NCBI GenBank assembly: GCA_030613505.1 | Contig: JAUWLW010000006.1 | Location: 1 to 64,000 of the forward strand | DNA from: Candidatus Zixiibacteriota bacterium | Lineage (GTDB): Bacteria; RBG-13-66-14; B26-G2; WVWN01 | Direction of reading: 5' to 3' | Length of the DNA stretch: 64,000 bases | Shown: positions 1-10,410 of the stretch, piece after piece | Layout: each line of letters starts with the position of its first letter | How positions within the stretch are numbered: the stretch's first letter is position 1 | Notes under the pieces: generated by a model | What the model was told of the DNA's origin: nothing | Seen by the model: only the letters and a program-made list of their open reading frames with translations | The model's database searches: none | Program-made: the position numbers and the translations under genes

Positions 1-284
1 AAAAGCGCGGGCGACGCCAACCGGACCGTCCCCCGCCGCGACGCCCACCAAAAATACGCCGTAGCGGCCACCGCGAAGAAGGCCGTCGCCAAAAGCGCCA
101 ACCACAAGGCTTCGACGCCGAATAATATTTGAAAAAAATACCGCGGCGGCCCCCAAAACCGGCCGTCGCCCAGCGCCGCGCCCAGCGCGTACTCGCCGGC
201 AGCGGCCAGCACGCCCGCGACGCAACTCGCGGCCGCGACCTCGCCCACGAACCGGCCGTAATCCTTTAACCTTTCCGTCGCCAC
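1..284 (-). CDS. N-terminal part of a membrane protein, running off the window start
   Basis: Reverse-strand open frame from GTG at 284: VATERLKDYGRFVGEVAAASCVAGVLAAAGEYALG...FFQILFGVEALWLALLATAFFAVAATAYFWW; hydrophobic helices, no stop to base 1. Confidence 0.5.
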   Translation of the reverse strand, partial: MATERLKDYGRFVGEVAAASCVAGVLAAAGEYALGAALGDGRFWGPPRYFFQILFGVEALWLALLATAFFAVAATAYFWWASRRGTVRLASPAL

Positions 285-325
285 GCTACCCGGGTTCCAG
301 ACCCGCTTTCGTTAAACGTTCTCCG

Positions 326-880
326 CTACGGATACCAATAACCCCAACATACGGGGCCCATTTCGGTTATATCCTTTATGGCGTCGACCTCGAAAACCAC
401 GCCCATCATCGCCGGGTCCACCTCGTAATCCTTGATCTCGATCTTCTTATACTTCGTACCCTTGAGGTATCCCACGAGGATGCGCACGTTGTTATTTACG
501 AACGCCGAGTGGCCGCCGCACTTCTTCCACGCCTCCTCGGTGAGGTAGTCGTAAATCTTCAATTTGCTTACCTTGAGGGCCTGGGCGCAGCCGTTCACCC
601 GCTTGGCGACCACCGGGTCTTGCTTCTTGTCAAACTCGTTCCAGGTGGCGATGTCGTTCGGGTCCATCGTCTCCTCGAGCGTAATGTACGGCACGCTGAA
701 GCTGGCGTTGGGCGTTACGAAGGATATGACGGCGACGACGTGATTGTCTTCGTCGAATACGCGGACGCCGGGCCAACCGGTGGACGGGTTGTATTGCCCC
801 GAATACTTGCGCCAGGCCAGCGCCGACGGGACGGCCAGCGCCGTAATCAATATAAGAACGATCAACACCCTTGAAATCAT
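326..880 (-). CDS. Secreted hypothetical protein with signal peptide
   Basis: MISRVLIVLILITALAVPSALAWRKYSG...; the listed 476-aa ORF start is over-extended. Confidence 0.7.
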   Translation of the reverse strand: MISRVLIVLILITALAVPSALAWRKYSGQYNPSTGWPGVRVFDEDNHVVAVISFVTPNASFSVPYITLEETMDPNDIATWNEFDKKQDPVVAKRVNGCAQALKVSKLKIYDYLTEEAWKKCGGHSAFVNNNVRILVGYLKGTKYKKIEIKDYEVDPAMMGVVFEVDAIKDITEMGPVCWGYWYP

Positions 881-1090
881 CTCGTCTATCCTCCTCTGGG
901 CCGAAATCATAACGAAATATAACATAAATCGACGCGGCCGCCAATCGATTTGCCGCGGCCGTCGCCGGCCGTAGGACGCGAAATTTCCACGTGCCGGTAG
1001 GTATTTAGACCTTGACTTTGCCGGCCGTGCGTGGTAATTTCGCGTTTGTTTCCCGTCTTCTTTTTTATCTTCCATAGGAGGTTTCATAAT

Positions 1091-1600
1091 ATGCGTAAGG
1101 CAATAGTGGTCGCGGCCGCGATCGCCGTAGCGCTGGCGATTTTCGGTTGCGCCAAGAAGGCCGAGGAGCCGACAGCCGAAACCGCGGCACCCGCCATGAC
1201 GGTAGACGAAGCCAAAGGGCGGCTCCAGGCCATCCTGGAGGAAGTCGATAACCTGGACGCCGGCGCGGAGGAACCCACCGCCGAGTTGGCGCAAGCCTTC
1301 ACAGACAACGTCGCCAAGCTCGAGGGTCTCCACGACGAGCTGACTGAGACAGAAATTCCCGAGGCGGATGCCCTGGCGTACGCCGAAGCGGCCGCCAAGA
1401 TCGAGGCCGCGGTGGTAGGCGTCAACGGCCTGGCCAAACTGACCGCGGAAGAGATAGCCGAAGAACCGGTAATGACCGTGGAAGAGCGGGAAGAACTCAG
1501 CACCACCGCCAAGGCCGGATTCCTCGAGGCGTGCGAATACGCCGCGCCGGAAATAGCCGCCAAGATAACGGGCCCGCCGGCAGAGGAAACAACGGAATAA
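1091..1600 (+). CDS. Small acidic lipoprotein
   Basis: ATAGGAGG before ATG 1091; MRKAIVVAAAIAVALAIFGCAKKAEEP lipobox. Confidence 0.75.
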   Translation: MRKAIVVAAAIAVALAIFGCAKKAEEPTAETAAPAMTVDEAKGRLQAILEEVDNLDAGAEEPTAELAQAFTDNVAKLEGLHDELTETEIPEADALAYAEAAAKIEAAVVGVNGLAKLTAEEIAEEPVMTVEEREELSTTAKAGFLEACEYAAPEIAAKITGPPAEETTE

Positions 1601-1630
1601 CGACGAGGTTAAATAGAGGCAACTAGGAAA

Positions 1631-1655
1631 GGCGGCCCTCGGGCCGCCTTTCGCA
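1631..1655 (+). terminator. Rho-independent terminator
   Basis: GGCGGCCCTCGGGCCGCC followed by TTT, after the lipoprotein gene. Confidence 0.7.
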
Positions 1656-1718
1656 CGCAGCGTTGTTGTCGGTCTCCCGTTGCAAAGCCGCGACGGTTGT
1701 GTTATAAATTTCCGCGCC

Positions 1719-3155
1719 ATGCGCGTACTCTTTATATATAAAGACGTAACGCTCACCGAGCCGTTGGGGGTCCTCTACCTCGCCGCGGCGCTCCGCCGCG
1801 CGGGCCACGAGACGGCGCTGGCCCTCGCCGACCGCCGCTCCTTCGCGCAAGACGTGCAGGAGTTCGACGCCGACGTCCTCGCCTACTCCGTCACCACCGG
1901 TTACCACCAATACTATCTCGAGTTGAATCGCGAGCTCCGCGCGGCCCTTAAAAAACCCGTCCTCAGCGTGTTCGGTGGCGCGCACGCCACCTTCTTTCCG
2001 GAATTCGTGGAGGAGGAGGGCGTTGACGTAGCATGCCGCGGCGAGGGCGAGAAGGCCATAGTCGAGCTGGTTGACCGGCTGGCGCGCGGCGACGACTACC
2101 GCTCCATCCCCAACCTGTGGGTCAAGGAAAACGGCGTCGTTCATCAAAATGACGTCGGACCCCTCGTCGCCGACCTCGACGCGCTTCCCTTCCCGGCGCG
2201 CGACATACTCTACGACTACGACAAGTACATGCGCAACGTTACGATGAAGCACTTCTTCCCCATGCGGGGCTGCCCGTACTTGTGCACCTACTGCTTCAAC
2301 CACAAATACAACCAGCTGTATCGCGGCAAGGGCAAAGTTTTACGGTGGCGCTCGGTGGATAACGTCCTCGCCGAAATCGAGGACGTGCGCGAGCGGTACC
2401 CGCTCAAGTTCGTCCGCTTCCTCTCGGACAACTTCACCAACGGCAAGGAGTGGGTCGCGGATTTCGCGGACAAGTACCGCCGCCGGGTCGGCCTCCCCTT
2501 CCACTGCAACGTGCGCGCCAACATGGTAGACGAAAAGGTGGCGCGGGACCTCGCCCGGGCGGGCTGCGTCTCGGTATTGCTCGGCATCGAGACCGGCGAC
2601 GACGCCGTCCGCAACGAGCTGTTGAAGCGAAACATGTCGCGCGAGACGATCGTAGCGGCGTGCCGGTACCTGCGGGAAAACGGCGTCAACGTCTACGCCT
2701 CCAATATGATCGGCCTGCCGGGTGAAACTTTCGAGCAAGCCCTGGAGACGCTCCGGCTCAACCAGGAATGCCGCCCCGCCTTCGCCTGGTCCGCGCTGTT
2801 TATGCCGTACCCCAGAACCGAGCTCACGGAATACGCGGTGCAACACGGCTACTTCGACGGCGACCCGAACGCCGTCTTTCGTACCTTCCACGACCACTCG
2901 GTACTCCGCTTCGAAAGCGAAACGGAGGAGAGGATGCTCTCCAACCTCCACAAGCTCTTCGGCGTCATGGTGGAGTGGCCTTTCCTCGCGCGCCTCGCCC
3001 GGCCGCTGTGCAAGCTGCCGCCCAACCCGCTCTATAAGCTGATATTCACGCTGTGGTACGGTTATACCAACCGCCGCCGGATATTCCCGTACCCGCTGGG
3101 CCTCGACGGCTTCGTCGCCGGCGTGAAGCGGTTCTTACGGAAGGACAAAGCGTAA
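1719..3155 (+). CDS. B12-binding domain radical SAM protein
   Basis: N-terminal B12-binding-like region; radical SAM motif CPYLCTYC; GIETGDD, NMIGLPGET. Confidence 0.88.
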   Translation: MRVLFIYKDVTLTEPLGVLYLAAALRRAGHETALALADRRSFAQDVQEFDADVLAYSVTTGYHQYYLELNRELRAALKKPVLSVFGGAHATFFPEFVEEEGVDVACRGEGEKAIVELVDRLARGDDYRSIPNLWVKENGVVHQNDVGPLVADLDALPFPARDILYDYDKYMRNVTMKHFFPMRGCPYLCTYCFNHKYNQLYRGKGKVLRWRSVDNVLAEIEDVRERYPLKFVRFLSDNFTNGKEWVADFADKYRRRVGLPFHCNVRANMVDEKVARDLARAGCVSVLLGIETGDDAVRNELLKRNMSRETIVAACRYLRENGVNVYASNMIGLPGETFEQALETLRLNQECRPAFAWSALFMPYPRTELTEYAVQHGYFDGDPNAVFRTFHDHSVLRFESETEERMLSNLHKLFGVMVEWPFLARLARPLCKLPPNPLYKLIFTLWYGYTNRRRIFPYPLGLDGFVAGVKRFLRKDKA

Positions 3156-3371
3156 ATATTCCGCTTGCCGCTAAGCGAATTTTTTATTAAACTTATCCGC
3201 AGGAACGGTTAATAGCCTTAGTTACTATTAAACGGCGGTTAAACATAGGCTGGACGCGGCGTTTCTTGTCAAACCAAAACCGGGTATCGTTTAACTGCTG
3301 TCGGGTCTAGTTAACCACCGTTTGATAAAACGCTCAAGCGACGTTATTTATCACAATATCCCGAATACCGT

Positions 3372-4529
3372 ATGGATCCGAAAGACTTCAAGCCGGGCAA
3401 GAACGGGGAACTGATCCGGGTCGGGGAAGGGCCGCTCGCCTATTGGGCTTTCGTACCCAAGCCCCTGCCGCCGAAGTTGAAATACACGGCCGAGTTGACA
3501 AAGCTCGCCTCGCAAGCGGGGATGGCCGTCGGCTGCCTTAAAGGCGCCGGCGCTCAGCTGCCGAATCCCCATTTATTGATCACGCCTTATATACGACGGG
3601 AAGCGGTCTCGAGTTCGCGTATCGAGGGGACTCGGTCTTCGTTGTCCGACCTATTCTTTTTCGAGGCGGCCCCGTCGGATATCAACCGAAAACCGGACGT
3701 TAAAGAAGTAGTAAATTACGTCGCCGCTATGGAATATGGCCTACGGCGGCTCGAAGATTTACCGCTCAGTATAAAACTGGTACGTGAAATACACGCCGTA
3801 CTCGTAGAGGGAGTGCGCGGCGCCGATTTCACGCCCGGCGAGCTCCGCCGGAGCCAGAACTGGATAGGGGGCGCTAATTTAAAAGACGCCCTATACGTCC
3901 CGCCGCCGCATGAGGAAGTACAAAAAGCGCTGTCCGACTTCGAAAAATTTATCCATTCCCGCCCCGATATCCCTCCTCTGATCCTGGCAGCGTTTATACA
4001 TTATCAATTCGAAGCGATTCACCCTTTCCTGGACGGAAACGGCAGGGTCGGCCGTCTTTTAATAACTTTTTTCCTCTGTGAATCGGATACGCTCCCGTTG
4101 CCCCTCCTCTATTTAAGCGGGTATTTCGAGCGTTTTCGGAGTGAATACAACGACCTCTTGCTCGAAGTCAGCCGCGCGGGAGATTGGGACAGTTGGTTAA
4201 AGTTCTTCCTGACGGCCGTAGTAACTCAGGCTGAAGAAGCCTACGAAAACACGCAAAGGTTACTCGCCCTTCGCGAAAATTATCGTAGTATTTTAAGGGA
4301 CCTCGGGGCTACGCCGTCGACGTACGACCTCGTCGACGACCTTTTTAAAAACCCGTACGTAACCGCGCCCCGTTTTTCCGGCCGCATCGGCATTTCGTTT
4401 CCCGCGGCTCAAAAAGCCATAAATAAACTCGTAGAAGCGGGAATACTACGGGAAATTACCGGTCAATCGCGGAACCGCGTATACCTATGCGCAGAGATAC
4501 TCGAAAACCTGGAGGTCCCCACGGTTTGA
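3372..4529 (+). CDS. Fic family protein
   Basis: Fic motif IHPFLDGNGRVGRLL; Fic N-terminal SSRIEGT; C-terminal winged-helix-like segment. Confidence 0.92.
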   Translation: MDPKDFKPGKNGELIRVGEGPLAYWAFVPKPLPPKLKYTAELTKLASQAGMAVGCLKGAGAQLPNPHLLITPYIRREAVSSSRIEGTRSSLSDLFFFEAAPSDINRKPDVKEVVNYVAAMEYGLRRLEDLPLSIKLVREIHAVLVEGVRGADFTPGELRRSQNWIGGANLKDALYVPPPHEEVQKALSDFEKFIHSRPDIPPLILAAFIHYQFEAIHPFLDGNGRVGRLLITFFLCESDTLPLPLLYLSGYFERFRSEYNDLLLEVSRAGDWDSWLKFFLTAVVTQAEEAYENTQRLLALRENYRSILRDLGATPSTYDLVDDLFKNPYVTAPRFSGRIGISFPAAQKAINKLVEAGILREITGQSRNRVYLCAEILENLEVPTV

Positions 4530-4560
4530 TACGTCCTTTAACCCTATTACCGGGCGCGTC

Positions 4561-6240
4561 GTGTTAAAGGGTAATCGTAATTATCTATACGCCCTCCTCC
4601 TCGCCGCCGTCGCGGCCGCGGCCGGCGTCTTCCTCCTTCTCCAAATCAACCAACCGCTCGTCGCCGACGAGCCGCAATTCGTCGACGTCGCCTCCTCGCT
4701 GGCGCGGACCGCCCGGCCGATGGGCTTCTCCGGCTCGAGCTGGAACGCGGTCCTGAGCCACCCCCTCTTGTACCACTCGCTGGTCGCGGTCCCGGTGGGG
4801 TTGGCGGGAAAGGTCCCCTGGGCCGGCCGCCTCGTCGGCGTCCTGTGCTTCTACGCCACCGGCGTCGTATTGTGGCTCGTAACGCGGCGCGTGACGGGCG
4901 AACGGTGGGGGCCGTTCCTGGCCGTCTTGCTGTACGGCCTTCACCCGCTCGCGGTCCAGTCGGCGCTCTTGGTGGAGATAGACACGGCCGTGCTCCCCTT
5001 GATCGCCGTGGCCCTGGTTTGGTACCTCGCGCGCCGGGACTTCGACCTCGGCCGGGGCGGTTGGGTAGGGCTGGGCCTGTTGCTCGGCGTATCGTTGATG
5101 GCGAAGCTCACGACGCCGTCCCTTCTCGTCGGCGCGCTCGCCGTCTACTACGTCGTGGCGCGGCGGCCCCGCCGGTTGGCCTACCTCGCCGCCGCCTTCG
5201 GCCTGGGCGTCGTTGCGTTCGCCGCCTACTACCTGCCGTACTGCGCCGTCAAAGGGCTTCCCCTGCTAGAGCCCTTCAAGCACTCCTTCGGCCGCGCCGC
5301 GGCCTCCGGCGGCGCTTTCGGCGTTTTGATACTCAAGCGGGGGTTAAAGCTAGTCCTTTGGCTCGGCCTGCCGTTCCTCGTCGCGTTTTTCATCGCCTCG
5401 GCGCGAGATGTCCGGCGCCGGCTCGAGGGCGCCGGGCAGGCCGCGGCGTACGCCGCCGTCGCCTCGCTCGTCATCCTGCTCTTCTACCTTTTCGTAGGAG
5501 GCGACGGCTACGGCTTCGTCAAATACCACGCGCCGCTGGTGCCGCTGGCGGCGCTGGTCATGGGCGCCGCGTTCGGCCCCGCGTTCGCGGGGGAGTCGAA
5601 GCGGACCGTCTTGTTTCTCGGCGCGCTGGCTTTCGTTTACTACCTGCTCGTCGTACGGGACCCCCTATACTGGCCGTATATTGCGCGCGAGGCCAAGGAG
5701 GTCCTACTCGCGCCGTACGGCGACGTCAACAGGGCGCTCGCGCTCACGGCCGCCTTCGCAATTCTGCCTTTAATCGCTTTCGTAATTATGACGCGCCGGG
5801 GGGGAAGGGCGATGGCCTTCGTCGTATTGGCCGCGGCGGCGGGCCCCGCCCTCGACGTCTGGCACGCCCGCGTCGATTACGAACACCGGTACAACTACGG
5901 CGAACGCGGCCTGGCGGCGGTCGCGTCAACGCTGCGAGGCGTTCCCGAACACATGAATTTAGTAGTCCCGGTCGACGTCGCCTTCGCCGACCGGTACGCG
6001 CACCCGCACGTCGCGGTCGAGGACGTCCTCCGCGACGGCGAGGAGTTCCGCTCGTGGGTTCGCGACCGCTACACCGGCGCGGTCGTACTTCGGGACGCGT
6101 ATTTCATACACGACGCGTACAAAGCGGCGCTGGAAGACCGAAAAGCGAAGGCGATCCTCGAGGGCATGTACGACATAGGCCGCTACGGCTCGTTCACCGT
6201 CGCGCTGCGGAAAAAGAAACTATTACCCGAGGAGAAATGA
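4561..6240 (+). CDS. GT39-like membrane glycosyltransferase
   Basis: Many TM helices; ADEPQFVDVASSLA N-terminal motif typical of PMT/ArnT-like enzymes. Confidence 0.65.
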   Translation: MLKGNRNYLYALLLAAVAAAAGVFLLLQINQPLVADEPQFVDVASSLARTARPMGFSGSSWNAVLSHPLLYHSLVAVPVGLAGKVPWAGRLVGVLCFYATGVVLWLVTRRVTGERWGPFLAVLLYGLHPLAVQSALLVEIDTAVLPLIAVALVWYLARRDFDLGRGGWVGLGLLLGVSLMAKLTTPSLLVGALAVYYVVARRPRRLAYLAAAFGLGVVAFAAYYLPYCAVKGLPLLEPFKHSFGRAAASGGAFGVLILKRGLKLVLWLGLPFLVAFFIASARDVRRRLEGAGQAAAYAAVASLVILLFYLFVGGDGYGFVKYHAPLVPLAALVMGAAFGPAFAGESKRTVLFLGALAFVYYLLVVRDPLYWPYIAREAKEVLLAPYGDVNRALALTAAFAILPLIAFVIMTRRGGRAMAFVVLAAAAGPALDVWHARVDYEHRYNYGERGLAAVASTLRGVPEHMNLVVPVDVAFADRYAHPHVAVEDVLRDGEEFRSWVRDRYTGAVVLRDAYFIHDAYKAALEDRKAKAILEGMYDIGRYGSFTVALRKKKLLPEEK

Positions 6241-6291
6241 GGAGGACGGGTATTACGGAAGTTTTCTTCGCAACGGCCGCGGCGTCCGGGA

Positions 6292-7599
6292 TCAGGTGCT
6301 TTTAAGGTGTTTTCGAAAAAACGGCTCCAACGCAGCCCTAGTACCTCGGTCGACGGGGAACATCGCGCCGTACTCCACCACGGGTTCAGCCCGCACCCGC
6401 GCGCCCAGGCCCGTCCTCTCGAAGATACCGTTGGCCTCGCCGCGGTAGCGAACCTCGCCGGCCGGGTCGCCCTCCGCCGTCGCGAGCCTCGCGCGTTCCT
6501 GGAGCATCCCGGCGCGAAGCGTCGGGAAACCGTCGGCGGCCGATAGACCGTAGGCCCCGCGCCGGGCGGCTTCGTCGAGTTCACCCGCGCGCCGGTAGAA
6601 CCGCGCCGCGATCTCGTGGCAGGCCAAGTCGTAAACCTCGTATTTGCGGAGACCCTCCGTGCCGGCCTCCACTAACCCCCGCGCCTCGCCCAGGTCTCGC
6701 TGCAAACACGCCACGTCTCCCAGATAGAAAAGCGTCGTAACCAAACCTTTCTCGAAACCCGCTTCCGCGGCGTAGCGCCGGGCCTTCCCCCCCGCGGCCC
6801 GCGCCTCCGAAAAATACCCGATCTCGGTTAATACGTCGCCCATGCCGATCCAAGCGATCGCGAGATTGAAGGGGAGGGCCAGCTCTTCGAACAATTTAAT
6901 CGCCTGCGCTTGGGCCGCGACGCTCTCTCCGAACCGCGCGAAGTCCCGGTATACCATCGCGACGTTGGAAAGGGTTTTCGCGTGGTCACGCTTGGTATTG
7001 AAGTACTCGGGCCGGGCGAGGCACTTCTCGTACCCTTCCAACGCCCGGACGTTTCGACCGAGCAGCGAATCGATTGTCGCGAGGTTCTGCGCCGCGTTGA
7101 GGATTATACCGGCGTCGCCGAGTTTCTCCCCTATCTCGCGGGCCCTTTCGGCGCGGGCCGCCCCCTCGTCGTAGTTGCCCTGGCGCCACGCCGCGATGGA
7201 GAGCAAATTATACAACTGCCCCATATCCCGGAGCGGCAAATCCGGGTGCATCGTCGCCTTTATAAGCCTCTCGGCGAGGTCCCAATTATCGGAAGGTGAG
7301 AGTATCTGAAGCAAGTCCTTCTCCCTGAGGAGCGCCGCGGCGGCCCGCTGTTCCTCCCGGGTAGCGTAGACGTCGACGCCGTCGGGCACCGTGATATCCT
7401 CGAGGGAACATTCGAGATGCGCGGCCAGTTTTTCGGCGTTACGGCGGGCGATACGTTTAACCCTCCCGCTCAACCACCGGCCGACCGTCTTCCGGTCGAC
7501 GCCGACCATCCGCGCGAGCCACCACTGCTTAACGCCCAGCACCTCGACGCGCCGCGTTACGAAGTGGGTATCCAGTCGAACCGTTTCCGTCCTACGCAC
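6292..7599 (-). CDS. HTH domain plus TPR-repeat regulator
   Basis: N-terminal HTH (WWLARMVGVDRKTVGRWLSG) followed by TPR-like helical repeats. Confidence 0.75.
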   Translation of the reverse strand: MRRTETVRLDTHFVTRRVEVLGVKQWWLARMVGVDRKTVGRWLSGRVKRIARRNAEKLAAHLECSLEDITVPDGVDVYATREEQRAAAALLREKDLLQILSPSDNWDLAERLIKATMHPDLPLRDMGQLYNLLSIAAWRQGNYDEGAARAERAREIGEKLGDAGIILNAAQNLATIDSLLGRNVRALEGYEKCLARPEYFNTKRDHAKTLSNVAMVYRDFARFGESVAAQAQAIKLFEELALPFNLAIAWIGMGDVLTEIGYFSEARAAGGKARRYAAEAGFEKGLVTTLFYLGDVACLQRDLGEARGLVEAGTEGLRKYEVYDLACHEIAARFYRRAGELDEAARRGAYGLSAADGFPTLRAGMLQERARLATAEGDPAGEVRYRGEANGIFERTGLGARVRAEPVVEYGAMFPVDRGTRAALEPFFRKHLKST

Positions 7600-7766
7600 G
7601 CCGCGAATATAAGCTATGGCGGGGAATCCGTCAACCCGTCATCGCCGTTCCGTATCGTGTCCCCCAATGTCCCTTGACACCTCTCCGATATACCGTTAAA
7701 GTTGTCACCGCAGGGGCCAACCTAATTAACGGCCCAATATTAACCGCGGAGAGCGAGGTGGGAACA

Positions 7767-8645
7767 ATGAAATTAATTGCGTTCGGATTAACCGCTCTCG
7801 CGGCCGCGTTCGTCGTTGGCGCATACGGCGACGAACCGGCGGCCGAACCTACCGATTCCGAAAGGAGCGAAATGAACGCGAAACAGGAGTTCCCGGAAAT
7901 CCACTGGGACGAGATGCGAACGAGGATGGAGACCGGCGGCGCAGCCGCCGTGGCCGACTTCGTGGCCGGCTTCAACGACGAGGAACGGCGTAAGCTGTAT
8001 TCGTTCGCCCAGCGGGCTTTCTACGGCCGGGAGTGGGCGGGCAAGAGCTTCGACGGCTACGTCGAGGTCGCGAACGCCGGCATAGCCGAGGGCCTTCGCC
8101 AGGCCGAAGCCGCGACCTCCGCCGAGGATTCGGCCAAGCTCGTCGACTTCGCCAACGTCCTGTCGTATAACCTCTCGGCCGACCTGGCGGAGTGTTGGCC
8201 CGGCGATACTTTGCCCCGGGAGAAGCGCCACTTCGAAGCGGGCCTTAAAGCCGCGGAGGATTGCATCCGCTGGCGCCAGGAACAGGGCAAAGGGCCCGGA
8301 CCTTTCGCTATGGCTTATTGGGCCAAAGGGATGCACCAATTGTCGCGGGGCGACGTCGACGGCGCGGTAGAAAATTTCAAAAAATCGCTGGAATACAACG
8401 TGGAAGTCGCGAAAGAGGAGGGCACGGCCGCGGAGGTTTCGGCGGAGGCCGGATTCGGCCTAATACTCGCCGACGGCTACGTCGGCTTAGCCGAGTGGGT
8501 AAAAGGCGACGAGGACGGTAAGGGCCGCTTCGAAAACGCCTTGGCCGCCTTCCGCGAAGGCGCCGAGAAGTACGCGGATAAGAAAGACGATTTCCAATTC
8601 GGGATCGACCAATTGGAATGGGTAAAAAAGAAATTCATTAAATAA
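7767..8645 (+). CDS. Secreted TPR-like protein
   Basis: MKLIAFGLTALAAAFVVGAYG signal peptide; GDVDGAVENFKKSLEYN TPR-like. Confidence 0.65.
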   Translation: MKLIAFGLTALAAAFVVGAYGDEPAAEPTDSERSEMNAKQEFPEIHWDEMRTRMETGGAAAVADFVAGFNDEERRKLYSFAQRAFYGREWAGKSFDGYVEVANAGIAEGLRQAEAATSAEDSAKLVDFANVLSYNLSADLAECWPGDTLPREKRHFEAGLKAAEDCIRWRQEQGKGPGPFAMAYWAKGMHQLSRGDVDGAVENFKKSLEYNVEVAKEEGTAAEVSAEAGFGLILADGYVGLAEWVKGDEDGKGRFENALAAFREGAEKYADKKDDFQFGIDQLEWVKKKFIK

Positions 8646-8683
8646 CCCCCACCAAACGCAACGGTTTGGGGAAAGGAGCCCTT

Positions 8684-9058
8684 GTGCACGAAATATGCCA
8701 CGTAGAGATCCCCTCCACCGACCACGCCAAGTCGAAGGAGTTCTACGAGAAGCTCTTCGGCTGGAAGGTGGAGCTGATCCCGGAAATGGAATACGCCACC
8801 TGGGTGGCCGAGGCGGAACCGAGCGGCGGCTTCACCCTCGTCAAAGAGCCGTGCACGTGCGAGGAGGGTGGCTGCCTGGTATATATCCTCGTCGCCTCCG
8901 TCGACGACAAGGCCAAGGAGATCGAGGCCGCGGGCGGCAAGGTGGTCAAGGGTAAAACGGCCGTTGGCGACATAGGCTGGTTCGCGGTTTTCCAGGACTC
9001 GGCGGGCGGCGTCGCGGCGTTGTGGGAAGGCGCCAAGAAAGAACAAACCGCTTCGTAA
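8684..9058 (+). CDS. VOC (glyoxalase/bleomycin-resistance) family protein
   Basis: HEICHVEIPSTDHAKSKEFYEKLFGWKVE...GDIGWFAVFQDSAGGVAALWE; GAAAGGAG before GTG 8684. Confidence 0.85.
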   Translation: MHEICHVEIPSTDHAKSKEFYEKLFGWKVELIPEMEYATWVAEAEPSGGFTLVKEPCTCEEGGCLVYILVASVDDKAKEIEAAGGKVVKGKTAVGDIGWFAVFQDSAGGVAALWEGAKKEQTAS

Positions 9059-9389
9059 TAGCGAATTCGTGGGCCGGGGCGGCCTGCCGGGCGCCCCTTT
9101 AACCCCGGCTATACGGCGTAACCGGCCGGGTGAACGACGAGCTTTTCGCGCCCGCCGACTTAATCGTGAGCGGGCGGGTGCGCGACTTCGCAAAGAAAAT
9201 CTCCCCGCGCCCTAAGCGGCTCCCCCTCCGCGACGGGCGCGTTTGCGGGTCGGCCCATTCGGGCCGGCCCGCATTAAACTATTTACGGGCCGGACGGGTC
9301 GAAACGAACGCACCGGCCGACGCCGGCAACGTCGGCGCGTAAGCCTTGCGCCGTCGTCGACCCGCGCCGGGCCTTCGAAGGAGGTCGCT

Positions 9390-10304
9390 ATGCTCGCCCG
9401 AAAGGTCGCGTTCGCCGTACCGGTAGCGGTATTGCTGGCCGCCGCGGCGTGCAACATCAAAAACGTCGAAGTTCACGGCTCCTACCGCGACGCCGCCATC
9501 CATGAGACGGCCCATCCCGTCGTCGCGGAAATGTTCAACCTCGCGTTCAAGGCCGTAAAGCTCCCCGCGGGCTCGATATCCGCCGGCGACTACGTCGCCG
9601 TATACCGCCTTTCGAGCGGTAAGGCCGAAGGCGCGTGGTGGTGTTACTTCGCCGAGGACTGGATCGTCGACAAGGTACGCGCCGCCGGCGCGACGCCGGT
9701 GGAGCGGAACGCCGCCGCCACCCGCCTGCTGGAGGCCGAGGGGGCGTACTTCGAGCCGCCCGTCGGTGCCTCCCCCGCCGGCATAACCGCCCCCCATCCC
9801 GCCAAGCTGCGCGAAAAGAACGCCGCGCTCACGCGCTACCGAGCGACCCGCGCGCTGGCGCACCGCGTCGTCGCCGCCGAGCTGTGGTTCGACCGGTTCA
9901 GCTCCCACGGCCGCGACGGCGACCCCACCGTCCGCGCCAACGCCAAAGTAACGGTCAACCTCCGCACCCTCGACGTCCGGACCGGCGAGGTCCTGTGGTC
10001 GGGCGTCGCGACGGGGACCGCGCGCAAAACTATTAAAATCGCGCGACTGCTGAGTTGGTTCGGAATAGACGACTGGGACGTTTGGGACGACGAGCCCTTC
10101 TGCTGGCGCTGGGATTGGGATTGGGGCGACGGCCCGCCGGCCGAAGCCGAACCCGCCGACGACGTACCGGCGGATAAAACCGAGGACGAGGACGACGCGG
10201 CCGAGGAACCCGCCGACGACGTACCGGCGGACGAAACCGAGGAGGGGGACGCCACGGTCGAGGAACCCGCGGAAGCCGACGATTCTTGTTTCACCGCGCC
10301 CTAA
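9390..10304 (+). CDS. Lipoprotein with acidic C-terminal repeat
   Basis: GAAGGAGG before ATG 9390; MLARKVAFAVPVAVLLAAAACN lipobox; C-terminal (A)EPADDVPAD(K/E)TE repeats. Confidence 0.75.
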   Translation: MLARKVAFAVPVAVLLAAAACNIKNVEVHGSYRDAAIHETAHPVVAEMFNLAFKAVKLPAGSISAGDYVAVYRLSSGKAEGAWWCYFAEDWIVDKVRAAGATPVERNAAATRLLEAEGAYFEPPVGASPAGITAPHPAKLREKNAALTRYRATRALAHRVVAAELWFDRFSSHGRDGDPTVRANAKVTVNLRTLDVRTGEVLWSGVATGTARKTIKIARLLSWFGIDDWDVWDDEPFCWRWDWDWGDGPPAEAEPADDVPADKTEDEDDAAEEPADDVPADETEEGDATVEEPAEADDSCFTAP

Positions 10305-10330
10305 AAAAACCGGGCAAAGAAAACGCAGCA

Positions 10331-10362
10331 AGACGCCGGCCTTTAGGCCGGCGTCTTTTTAT
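10331..10362 (+). terminator. Rho-independent terminator
   Basis: AGACGCCGGCCTTTAGGCCGGCGTCTTTTTATT. Confidence 0.9.
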
Positions 10363-10410
10363 TAAGAAAACGGAAGTACTGGTTTGGGCCGTGCGCCTTT
10401 CGTCCGGGAG

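Noticed and set aside
4845-6305. 486-aa ORF in another frame of the GT39 gene
   Set aside because: Arg/Pro/Gly-rich shadow ORF typical of high-GC DNA; overlapped by a credible membrane protein.
9279-10331. 350-aa antisense ORF over the lipoprotein gene
   Set aside because: Antisense shadow; the sense ORF has a Shine-Dalgarno, lipobox and terminator.
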